A stretch of DNA of 5,833 nt from Planctomycetaceae bacterium (GTDB lineage: Bacteria; Planctomycetota; Phycisphaerae; Phycisphaerales; SM1A02): the NCBI GenBank assembly GCA_002737585.1, contig NSIA01000131.1, positions 4,652 through 10,484 on the forward strand, read 5' to 3'. The notes below the pieces were generated by a model, which saw only the letters and a list, made by a program, of their open reading frames with translations, did no database searches and was not told the DNA's origin. The stretch's first letter is position 1. Every line of letters starts with the position of its first letter. The position numbers and the translations under genes were made by a program. Below, piece by piece: positions 1-5,764 of this stretch.

Positions 1-1323
1 CATCTGCCGCACCGCTTCCCAACTCGCACCCTCGCCGTCGGCAGTCTCCACCCCGCCCGTGAAGAACTTGCGCAGCTCCACCATGCCGCGCGGCGTCTGC
101 ATCCACTTACCACTCACCGCGCGACTCACCGTGCCAGTACTTAATCCAATAATGGAAGCAACCTCTGACATTTCCAACCGCCGCAATGCTTCCGGGCCTT
201 CGTCAAACCACGGTCGCTGCCGAGCGATGACTTCCTCCACAACGCGCAACAGCGTGCTGCTCCGGTGATGGAGCGCCTCGATGAGCCACTCCGCAGCCTT
301 AACGTTGGTGCCAACAAATTCCCGAGTCTCCGCCTCCACTGCGCTGTCCTTCGCCATCAGTTGATAGACGGGGCTGACACGCAGTACCGGAAGATTGCCG
401 TCGGCAAGCGCCGCAACATAGCGATCTCGATCAGCGTCATACTCAATCACCACATCCGGCTGCACTGGGCGCGCATCAGTATCAGTGACGTCCCGCCCGG
501 GCGAAAGGCGCAACTTGCGCAGGACGTCCCGCGCCGCGTGAATCCGAGCCAGCGACATCTGCGCGCGCTGCTCGACGCGCGGCAGTCGATTTTCTAGAAA
601 GTCAATCCAGTGCGCACCAACGATGACGCGTGCATCCTCAAATGCCGTGCGGTCTTCAGCCGACAACACAGCACCATCGCGTTCGGCAAGAGCTGCGTCG
701 ATCTGCAACATCAGGCTCTCGCGCACATCACGCGCAGCGATTCCCGGTGGTTCAAGCGCCGATTGCACCGCGCGCAGGGCGCGAGTCAGGAGTTCGTCGT
801 TCCATGCCGCGTTGCCGTATGCGGTGCGCAGTGCATCAAACGAAACATCAAGCAACCCGTCAGCATCAAGCGATTCAATCATGGCGGTGCCCGGCTCGCG
901 TAATTCCTGCGCAACATCGGCTAAGCGCCAATCATGGAGCAATCGCTCCGCAAGATTCTCACCGCGGCTTGGCGTATTGGCCATGGCATCCATCTTGCCG
1001 TCGCGCTCGCCGTCGGTCCGCCGTGCACGTGGCGCCTCGCCATCAAGCATGTCCCCATAGGATCGCTCAAACTCGCGAAGTCGCTCGAATCCTTCAGCGG
1101 ACGCATCTGGCTCAGCGATCGGACGCTCGTGCTCAATACGCGTCGATTCCAACTCAAGCCCAGGCTCGGCAGTTTCCAGGGCAACATTGCGCTCTAACTC
1201 TTGAGCGAGCCGTTCCTGCAACTCCGCCACTGGCATCTGCAGCACTTCCATCGATTGAATCAGGCGCGGCACCATCCGCATGTGCTGGCCGGTACGCAGA
1301 CGCTGTGAATGCTCGAAGCGCAT
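1..1323 (-). CDS. rpoN: RNA polymerase sigma-54 factor, C-terminus cut off by window edge
   Basis: The sigma-54 subunit directs RNA polymerase to -24/-12 promoters that are opened by ATP-driven enhancer-binding activators. An ATG at 1323 opens 441 uninterrupted codons running off position 1. Residues about 16-50 are region I, the activator-interacting segment (LIQSMEVLQMPVAELQERL), followed by an acidic variable linker (51-115). The core-binding domain follows: LLHDWRLADVAQEL near 128, ESLDADGLLDV at 150-160, and EPPGIAARDVRESLMLQI at 191-208, a strong family signature. The DNA-binding part shows FVGTNVKAAEWLIEAL (337-351), a helix-turn-helix around 383-409 (MSEVASIIGLSTGTVSRAV) and TPRGMVELRKFF (410-421). 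The RpoN box and roughly the last 55-60 residues lie outside the window. Odd points: the usual NPxLE ending region I reads NVALE, and the HTH has STGT where HEST is common. The gene follows recR by one base, with AGGAA 7 nt before the ATG, so it is probably co-transcribed. Family assignment is nearly certain. Confidence 0.96.
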   Translation of the reverse strand, partial: MRFEHSQRLRTGQHMRMVPRLIQSMEVLQMPVAELQERLAQELERNVALETAEPGLELESTRIEHERPIAEPDASAEGFERLREFERSYGDMLDGEAPRARRTDGERDGKMDAMANTPSRGENLAERLLHDWRLADVAQELREPGTAMIESLDADGLLDVSFDALRTAYGNAAWNDELLTRALRAVQSALEPPGIAARDVRESLMLQIDAALAERDGAVLSAEDRTAFEDARVIVGAHWIDFLENRLPRVEQRAQMSLARIHAARDVLRKLRLSPGRDVTDTDARPVQPDVVIEYDADRDRYVAALADGNLPVLRVSPVYQLMAKDSAVEAETREFVGTNVKAAEWLIEALHHRSSTLLRVVEEVIARQRPWFDEGPEALRRLEMSEVASIIGLSTGTVSRAVSGKWMQTPRGMVELRKFFTGGVETADGEGASWEAVRQM

Positions 1324-1324
1324 G

Positions 1325-1963
1325 TCAGAGTTCCTGCCGACACGCGATGGCGTCGGCCAACACGGCCTTGCTGGCGTATTCAATCTGACCACCAGCAGGC
1401 AACCCGCGCGCCAGCCGCGTCACTTTGATACCGCGCCGCGCCATGGCGGCGGCAATCTGCAGACCAGTGCTCTCGCCTTCCATATCAGCGTTCATCCCCA
1501 GGATGACTTCACGCACCGCTACCCCGCGCGCGTTTGATTCCGGATGCTCCACGCGTCGCAGCAGGTCCTTCATGGTCAGACTATCCGCACCGACACCATC
1601 AAGGGGATCGATGCGCCCCATCAGCACGTGGTACACGCCGCGGTACATGCCAGTCTGCTCAAGACTGATCAGATCCTTCGGCTGCTCCACCACCAGAATC
1701 GTGGATGCATCGCGCGAAGTACTGACACAAATCGGGCATGGATCGATATCTGTCAAGTTCCAGCACACAGAGCAATGCCGAATCTTTCGCTTCACGTCGG
1801 TGATGGCGTGCGCTAGTTTCAGCGCTTCGCCCTCCGGGCTCTTGAGCATAAAGAATGCCAATCGCTCCGCGCTGCGCCGACCGATTCCTGGCAATCGACC
1901 AAACTCCTCAATGAGTCGTGTGACACACTCGGGGTAGGCGGAGTTGGGTCGTTCGGTAGCCAC
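1325..1963 (-). CDS. recR: Recombination mediator protein RecR
   Basis: RecR works with RecO (and RecF) to load RecA on single-stranded gaps; it forms rings that clamp DNA in the cytoplasm. The 212-residue product has the usual family length (about 200). Visible in order: the N-terminal helix-hairpin-helix with GRLPGIGRRSAERLAF (22-37), a complete zinc site with C64-x2-C67 and C76-x2-C79 (HCSVC, PCPIC), a Toprim domain starting STILVVEQPKDL with acidic E92 and continuing through ILGMNADMEGESTG, and the C-terminal RLARGLPAGGQIEYASKAVLADAIACR segment. The usual NPxxEGE of the Toprim region reads NADMEGE. The start is GTG at 1963, chosen because it leaves a normal short N-terminus before SAYPECVTRLIEEF; the upstream ribosome site is weak (GGAAA about 13 nt away). 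It lies 57 nt after ybaB and one base before rpoN, an arrangement that fits one transcript. Confidence 0.97.
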   Translation of the reverse strand: MATERPNSAYPECVTRLIEEFGRLPGIGRRSAERLAFFMLKSPEGEALKLAHAITDVKRKIRHCSVCWNLTDIDPCPICVSTSRDASTILVVEQPKDLISLEQTGMYRGVYHVLMGRIDPLDGVGADSLTMKDLLRRVEHPESNARGVAVREVILGMNADMEGESTGLQIAAAMARRGIKVTRLARGLPAGGQIEYASKAVLADAIACRQEL

Positions 1964-2020
1964 GGTCGTCAGCGATTTCCAGTGTTACAAGTGCCTTGCA
2001 CCGATCGAGGAATGCAATCG

Positions 2021-2380
2021 TTAGAGGTGCGCCAGAAGTTGCGGCGGGAGCGGAATGCCCATCTCTGCGGCGGTCTGTGAAATCCGCGTGGCGGCTTCGC
2101 GCCGCGCATGACGAATGGCGTCGTTGATGGCTTCAGTGACGGCTGTCTGCAATTCAGCACGCGCCAGGTTGGTAGCAGCATTGGCGATGGCCGGATCAAT
2201 ATCCACCGAAACCAGTTCGATGCGACCATTCATCACCGCGCGCACGCGCCGACATGAGGAATGACCGACGCATTGGATACGCCCAAGTTCATCCTTCACT
2301 TGCAAGAGCCGCTCTTGCATGCGCGGCAGGTCCTTGAGCATTCCAGCGAGGCCAGCGGCGGCCTTGAGCTTGTCAAACAT
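2021..2380 (-). CDS. ybaB: YbaB/EbfC family nucleoid-associated protein
   Basis: YbaB/EbfC proteins are small dimeric DNA-binding proteins that coat the nucleoid; they are nearly always encoded between dnaX and recR. The product is 119 residues, close to the family norm of about 105-115. It opens MFDKLKAAAGLAGMLKDLPRM with a long amphipathic helix (about 1-36), followed by the beta core with NGRIELVSVDIDP (51-63) and a second long helix (LARAELQTAVTEAINDAIRHARREA). The tail GIPLPPQLLAHL resembles tails I associate with planctomycete homologues. The usual G-x-AGGG-x-V motif after the first helix is replaced by CVGHSSCRRVRAV, with two cysteines (C37, C43) of unknown meaning. ATG at 2380 is preceded by GGAG with a 6-nt gap. 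Its first 8 nt overlap the end of the tau reading frame of dnaX (ATG inside GATGTTTGA), suggesting translational coupling. Identification rests on motif plus position. Confidence 0.9.
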   Translation of the reverse strand: MFDKLKAAAGLAGMLKDLPRMQERLLQVKDELGRIQCVGHSSCRRVRAVMNGRIELVSVDIDPAIANAATNLARAELQTAVTEAINDAIRHARREAATRISQTAAEMGIPLPPQLLAHL

Positions 2381-4237
2381 CGAGATCTCCGTGCGTGATG
2401 TGATCCATGGGGTCAGTTTCGTCGGCTCGATCGTTGGCCTCCGAGGCCTCCACCGTTGCCGTTGGTGGCAGCGTACCTGCAGCCTCCACACGGACGATCG
2501 TTGCATCAAACAGCGCAGACACCTCCAGCACCAATGGATGCCGCACCGCCGGGTCATCACGCAGGCTCGGTGCGGCCGCCGCTTCCATGCGCCGCGGAGC
2601 CGCAACTTCAGCATCCACGCGAACGCGCGCCGCTCGCCCGCACGCGCGCGTTGCTAGCGATGCCAGCATGTCGGAAACCGCCGTTCCCGATGTCCCGGTT
2701 CCGGGCGCGCACTTCACAGAAAGCACACCGTCCACCCACGAAACGGGCACAAACGAATCCACCGTGGCCTGATCGCGCGGCGACGCCTGCGCGAGTTCAA
2801 GAATGCGCTTCCATAGCGCCCCAATGTCAACGACCTGCGCGGGTACCGGCTCAGGAGCCGGCCGCACCGGAGGCGTCACATGGGGCGCAACGGTTTTTTT
2901 ACAGGTAACTCCGGAACAGGCGCCTGCGCGCGAGCACTGGTGCCCGCCCCCACTTCAGCCACCGGCGCAAAGCGCGCTGCCAGCGCCATGCGCACCACCG
3001 CTGCATCAAACAACGTTCGTGGCGCACCGGATTGCTTGGCGGAACGCAGCACTGCATCGCACACCGCAATGAGATGCGCCAACGTTGCTGGTTCAAATGC
3101 CTTGGCATCACGCGCTGCTTCGGCGCGCGCTTCGTCAGCCACTTCCAAGAGTTCGCTGTCAGCGCCACACACGGCAGCGAGCATCACGATGCGGAATCGT
3201 TCCGCCATGAGTTCAAGGGCTTGATCAATGCTGGTGCCACCTTCAAGTAACGCTGCAGCACGCTCAAGCGAAACGCGCGCATCACCTGCGCCGATCGCTG
3301 CCACCAATCCAGCTACCACGGAGTCATCAGGCATACCGAGCACATCTGCAAGAAGTGCCGTACTGATGCGGCCATCGGTGCTTGCTGCAACCAGTCGATC
3401 AAGGAGACTCAATCCATCGCGCATTGATCCATTCGCCAATCGAGCCACCTGCATGACCGCGGCGTCATCGGCTGCAATGGATTCCTTGCGCAAGACATCC
3501 TGCAAATGGCCAGCGATCTTTGCTGCCGAAATATTACGGAAATCAAAGCGCTGGCAGCGACTCTGAATGGTCGCCGGCACTTTGTGCGCCTCGGTGGTGC
3601 ACAAGATGAACTTCACATGCGGCGGCGGCTCCTCCATGGTCTTCAGGAGTGCATTGAACGCCGGCGTGGTCAGCATGTGCACTTCGTCGATGATGTAAAT
3701 CTTGTAAGCGCTGCGAGCTGGTGCAATGCCCGCGCCGGCGATCAAATCACGCGCATCGTCAATGCCGCGATTGGAAGCGCCGTCAATTTCCACCACATCC
3801 ATGTCATCGCCACGCATGATGGCTTCGCCAATCTCCGTCGCTTGCGTCTGGCCGCGCGCATTCAACGCTCGCGCAAAGATCCGCGCCATACTGGTCTTAC
3901 CAACGCCGCGCGTTCCACAGAAGAGATACGCATGCGCAGTACGCCCAGTAGCAATGGCGTTCTGCAGGGTGCGACCGATCGTGTCCTGCCCCACCACTTC
4001 TGCAAAGGTGCGCGAGCGGTACCGGCGCGCCAAGACCGTATACGCCTTGGTGGCCTGGCCTTCGAAACCCGGGATGAGCTCCTGCATCGGGCTATTTGCT
4101 GATGGCGCCGATGATGCAGATGACGCGGATGGCGCCGCTGTCGGCAGGACATCCGGGATCAACCCCGGCATCAATGATTGCCCAGACGCCTCAAGAGTTG
4201 CGTCGGTGTCTTTCTTCTTCTTGGTGCTGCTCGCCAC
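2373..4237 (-). CDS. dnaX: DNA polymerase III clamp-loader subunit tau, made by a -1 frameshift
   Basis: Tau is the long DnaX product: the AAA+ motor that loads the sliding clamp, with a C-terminal part that ties the polymerase to the helicase. The frame from GTG at 4237 reads 448 codons to the lysines at 2894-2899. A -1 shift there continues T-V-A-P-H-V-T-P-P to a stop at 2373, giving 621 residues (E. coli tau is 643). The added 173 residues contain a Pro/Val-rich linker, then IGALWKRILELAQASPRDQATV and RHPLVLEVSALFDATIVRVE, which resembles the DnaX C-terminal (domain V-like) pattern of hPlVxxaxxlFxaxivxV. An acidic tail ends EANDRADETDPMDHITHGDLDV. The tau frame overlaps ybaB by 8 nt. Sequence does not prove the shift: an undercounted A in the run, or separate translation of the C-terminal part from GTG at 2879, are alternatives. 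DnaX identity is certain; the single fused product is an inference. Confidence 0.8.
2816..2912 (-). promoter_or_regulatory. Programmed -1 frameshift site in dnaX
   Basis: Three parts are visible in transcript order. GGAG (2912-2909) resembles an internal Shine-Dalgarno and sits 8 nt before the A run. The A7 run (2900-2894) is phased GTA-AAA-AAA-CCG, so it is an A AAA AAA heptamer of X XXY YYZ form over two lysine codons. After a 5-nt spacer comes an 8-bp perfect stem (2888-2881 with 2823-2816, GCGCCCCA/TGGGGCGC). Its loop holds a second rod: 2867-2862 with 2842-2837 (6 bp, one G-U) stacked on 2861-2856 with 2851-2846 (6 bp, CCTG tetraloop), with a 3-nt bulge. The zero-frame TGA is 2878-2876. 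E. coli dnaX uses the same set (upstream SD-like element, A AAA AAG, downstream stem-loop). The structure is worked out by hand; pairing energies were not computed. Confidence 0.72.
2876..4237 (-). CDS. dnaX: DnaX short (gamma-like) clamp-loader ATPase, zero-frame product
   Basis: This is the unshifted reading of dnaX, 453 residues, comparable with E. coli gamma (431). It begins with a 65-residue Lys- and Ala/Ser-rich extension, then YTVLARRYRSRTFAEVVGQ (66-84). Walker A is GTRGVGKTS (108-116), followed by MDVVEIDGASNRGIDDARDLI (146-166), Walker B IIDEVH (182-187), FNALLKTMEEPPPHVKFILCTTE (194-216), and the SRC arginine-finger motif (226-228). Lid and collar regions follow to about 420 (SMRDGLSLLDRLVAAS; LFDAAVVRMALAARF). 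The zinc-module cysteines normally between Walker A and VEIDGASN are absent: that stretch is ARALNARGQTQATEIGEAIMRGDD. The GTG start is chosen because GAGG lies 5 nt upstream, and because an ATG further out (4366) would lie inside the SRP RNA. Internal ATGs at 4171 and 4087 lack good ribosome sites. It stops five codons after the slippery site. Confidence 0.93.
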   Translation of the reverse strand: MASSTKKKKDTDATLEASGQSLMPGLIPDVLPTAAPSASSASSAPSANSPMQELIPGFEGQATKAYTVLARRYRSRTFAEVVGQDTIGRTLQNAIATGRTAHAYLFCGTRGVGKTSMARIFARALNARGQTQATEIGEAIMRGDDMDVVEIDGASNRGIDDARDLIAGAGIAPARSAYKIYIIDEVHMLTTPAFNALLKTMEEPPPHVKFILCTTEAHKVPATIQSRCQRFDFRNISAAKIAGHLQDVLRKESIAADDAAVMQVARLANGSMRDGLSLLDRLVAASTDGRISTALLADVLGMPDDSVVAGLVAAIGAGDARVSLERAAALLEGGTSIDQALELMAERFRIVMLAAVCGADSELLEVADEARAEAARDAKAFEPATLAHLIAVCDAVLRSAKQSGAPRTLFDAAVVRMALAARFAPVAEVGAGTSARAQAPVPELPVKKPLRPM

Positions 4238-4251
4238 GGTGACCTCGTCCT
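4238..4251 (-). promoter_or_regulatory. Ribosome binding site that decides the dnaX GTG start
   Basis: The minus strand reads AGGACGAGG (4251-4243) with its last GAGG ending 5 nt before GTG at 4237. It is the best Shine-Dalgarno-like sequence near any candidate start, and it lies outside the SRP RNA, so it supports the GTG over the outer ATG (4366) and the inner ATGs (4171, 4087). Confidence 0.7.
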
Positions 4252-4263
4252 GCGCGGGGGCGC

Positions 4264-4282
4264 AAAAAAGAAAATCGGCGGC
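4264..4282 (-). terminator. U-rich 3' end of the SRP RNA gene
   Basis: Immediately after the closing GC-rich helix of the SRP RNA, the transcript would read GA, four U, C, then six U (4274-4264). A strong stem followed by a U tract is the shape of an intrinsic terminator, so it may end most ffs transcripts and leave only read-through, or a separate promoter, for dnaX. The call is by shape only. Confidence 0.6.
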
Positions 4283-4400
4283 TGGGAGGACGACCAGGCG
4301 GACCGGCGCTCGGCCGACGCCGCTTATGGCTGCTGCGGTCAAGCCCTGACCAGGTTCACGGGCCAACCGACGACGGGACCCGGCCGTCCTCCTCGCCGCC
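4277..4400 (-). ncRNA. ffs: Signal recognition particle 4.5S RNA
   Basis: This RNA pairs with Ffh to form the bacterial signal recognition particle that targets membrane proteins. The minus strand carries the near-invariant core GGTCAGG...AGCAGCC (4351-4328), preceded by GTGAACC and followed by ATAAGCGG. The terminal arms pair: GGCGGC at the 5' end with GCCGCC at the 3' end, then 11 more pairs after two mismatches (AGGACG-type helix, 4400-4382 with 4277-4295). Closer to the core, UCGGUUGGC pairs with GUCGGCCGA. The apical loop reads UGAC (4341-4338) rather than GGAA, which fits the alternative URRC tetraloop class of SRP RNAs. The length of about 124 nt fits a small bacterial SRP RNA without an Alu domain. 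The ends are inferred from the helix. It lies just upstream of dnaX, as scr does in Bacillus subtilis. Confidence 0.93.
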
Positions 4401-4464
4401 GAGGGAGCGGAATGGTAACCGATCCGGGATAAGCCAAGAACCGCGCGGACTACACTCGGTTTGG
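4401..4464. other. Divergent intergenic region between ffs and the PIN/TRAM gene
   Basis: This 64-base gap must hold the promoter for ffs on the minus strand and probably one for the PIN/TRAM gene on the plus strand. On the plus strand TACACT (4451-4456) matches four of six -10 positions and ends 8 nt before the ATG; no good -35 is visible. On the minus strand, TTCTTG and TACCAT are 17 nt apart upstream of the inferred RNA start, but the -35 match is poor. Neither is convincing alone. Confidence 0.35.
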
Positions 4465-5760
4465 ATGATCGACCCTACCGCCGACAAGCCTGCCGATGAC
4501 CGCGGACCGCAAGCGCCCCTGCCCACCGCTGCAAGCCGACGCAACCGATTAGCCGCCGCTGATTCACGCTCCCAGCGCATCCTGATGCTGGTGCTGCGAT
4601 CGATCTTCGTGGTTGTCCTGATCTCCGTGGTGGTACTAACCATCGCCAGCAACCGCACCAGCGCGCTCGACTTTGGATTCAGCACCGTCATCGGACTGAT
4701 GGTCGCCGCGGTGGCGCTTGGACTCATCATCATTACCGTCGACGCGCTCACGCCCAACAAGCGTTTGGCCTGGGTCGTTGGGATCTTTGTCGGCATCATG
4801 CTCGGCCTGGTCGGCGCGGTCGCCGTTGGCAGCGTGATCGATCTAGTGGCTGGCGCGTGGGATCTCAAAGAATCAAGCGCCGTCTACTTGGGCCTGGCCA
4901 AGGTCACCATCGGCATCGTCTTGGTGTACCTGTCCGTATCGGTGGTGCTCACCACGCGCGACGACTTTCGCTTGGTGATTCCCTACGTGGAATTCGCGCG
5001 ACAAGTGCGCGGCGCACGACCGCTGCTCCTCGACACTTCTGTGCTCATCGACGGTCGCTTCGAAGACCTTGGGCGCACGGGCATCATTGATGCACCGGTG
5101 CTGGTCGCACAATTTGTGATTGACGAACTACAGAAGCTTGCCGATTCAGAAGACGCAACCAAGCGCCAGCGCGGGCGCCGTGGGCTGGATGTCTTGCAGC
5201 GTTTACAGGCGAATCCGTGGGTCGATCTTGAGATTGAGGACCTCCGCGCCGAGGGTCGCTCCGTGGACCGCGCGCTTGTAGAAGTCGCAAAGGCGGAACG
5301 ATTCCGCATCGTCACCACCGACAGCGGACTGGAACGCGTGGCACAAATCAACGGCGTTGCGTGCCTAAATCTCAACACGGTGTCCACCGCCATGCGGACT
5401 GGGCAGGTCACCGGCGAGCAGTTGCGCATTGCGATCGTCAAGCGTGGCGAAAATCCGCATCAAGGCGTCGGCTTCTTGGAAGACGGCACCATGGTGGTCA
5501 TCGATCACGGCGCGGGCAAGATCGGCCTGACCGTGGAGACGGTGGTGACGAACACGGTGCAAACTTCGGCTGGTCGACTGATCTTTGCGCGACTGGCGGA
5601 GCCGAGTTCTGACGATGTCATGCCGGCGGCTGCGTCCGGCGAGGCGGCAGCAGAGTCAAGCGAACCACCTGTCGCAGACGCGCGCATCTCCACCATGGCT
5701 CGCGCGGCGACCACGCAACCGCGCACGCCGCCGCGCCCGGGTCGCAATCCGCGTCGGTGA
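4465..5760 (+). CDS. Membrane-anchored PIN/TRAM-domain protein, YacL family
   Basis: A 431-residue protein of the YacL type: membrane segments, then a PIN nuclease fold, then an RNA-binding-type TRAM domain. The charged N-terminus (1-38) is followed by four hydrophobic stretches at about 39-61, 74-95, 101-127 and 140-163. The PIN domain starts LLLDTSVLIDGRFEDL with D190; further acidic residues expected at the metal site are E221 (FVIDELQKLAD), D268 (SVDRALVEVA) and D286 (IVTTDSGL). The segment KRQRGRRGLDVLQRLQ is typical of this family. The TRAM domain spans about 319-377 (QGVGFLEDGTMVVIDHG; VQTSAGRLIFARL). The last 54 residues are Ala/Pro-rich and end with arginines, probably disordered. 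The acidic set looks complete, so nuclease activity is plausible, but the cellular substrate of this family is not settled. No clear Shine-Dalgarno precedes the ATG. It is transcribed away from ffs-dnaX. Confidence 0.93.
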   Translation: MIDPTADKPADDRGPQAPLPTAASRRNRLAAADSRSQRILMLVLRSIFVVVLISVVVLTIASNRTSALDFGFSTVIGLMVAAVALGLIIITVDALTPNKRLAWVVGIFVGIMLGLVGAVAVGSVIDLVAGAWDLKESSAVYLGLAKVTIGIVLVYLSVSVVLTTRDDFRLVIPYVEFARQVRGARPLLLDTSVLIDGRFEDLGRTGIIDAPVLVAQFVIDELQKLADSEDATKRQRGRRGLDVLQRLQANPWVDLEIEDLRAEGRSVDRALVEVAKAERFRIVTTDSGLERVAQINGVACLNLNTVSTAMRTGQVTGEQLRIAIVKRGENPHQGVGFLEDGTMVVIDHGAGKIGLTVETVVTNTVQTSAGRLIFARLAEPSSDDVMPAAASGEAAAESSEPPVADARISTMARAATTQPRTPPRPGRNPRR

Positions 5761-5764
5761 CACG

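Noticed and set aside
630..1388. Plus-strand open frame of about 250 codons antisense to rpoN
   Set aside because: The opposite strand is a clear sigma-54 gene with family motifs throughout. The plus frame is rich in Arg, Ala, His and Pro without a recognisable motif, as expected of a shadow in GC-rich DNA.
2381..2614. Upstream extension of ybaB to an ATG at 2614
   Set aside because: The added 78 residues are an out-of-frame reading of the tau C-terminal region. The ATG at 2380 has GGAG 6 nt upstream and gives a normal YbaB length.
3726..4349. Plus-strand open frame of about 200 codons antisense to the start of dnaX
   Set aside because: It lies opposite the AAA+ motifs and runs on through the SRP RNA. 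Its composition is Arg/Ala/Ser-rich and shows no domain.
4238..4366. Extension of dnaX upstream to the ATG at 4366
   Set aside because: It would put 43 extra codons through the SRP RNA core and its U-rich 3' end, and the added peptide has no resemblance to DnaX. The GTG at 4237 has a good ribosome site.
4356..4868. Minus-strand open frame opposite the N-terminus of the PIN/TRAM gene and the 5' end of ffs
   Set aside because: It is Thr/Ser/Met/Arg-rich and mirrors the codons for the membrane helices on the plus strand. It overlaps a structured RNA gene.
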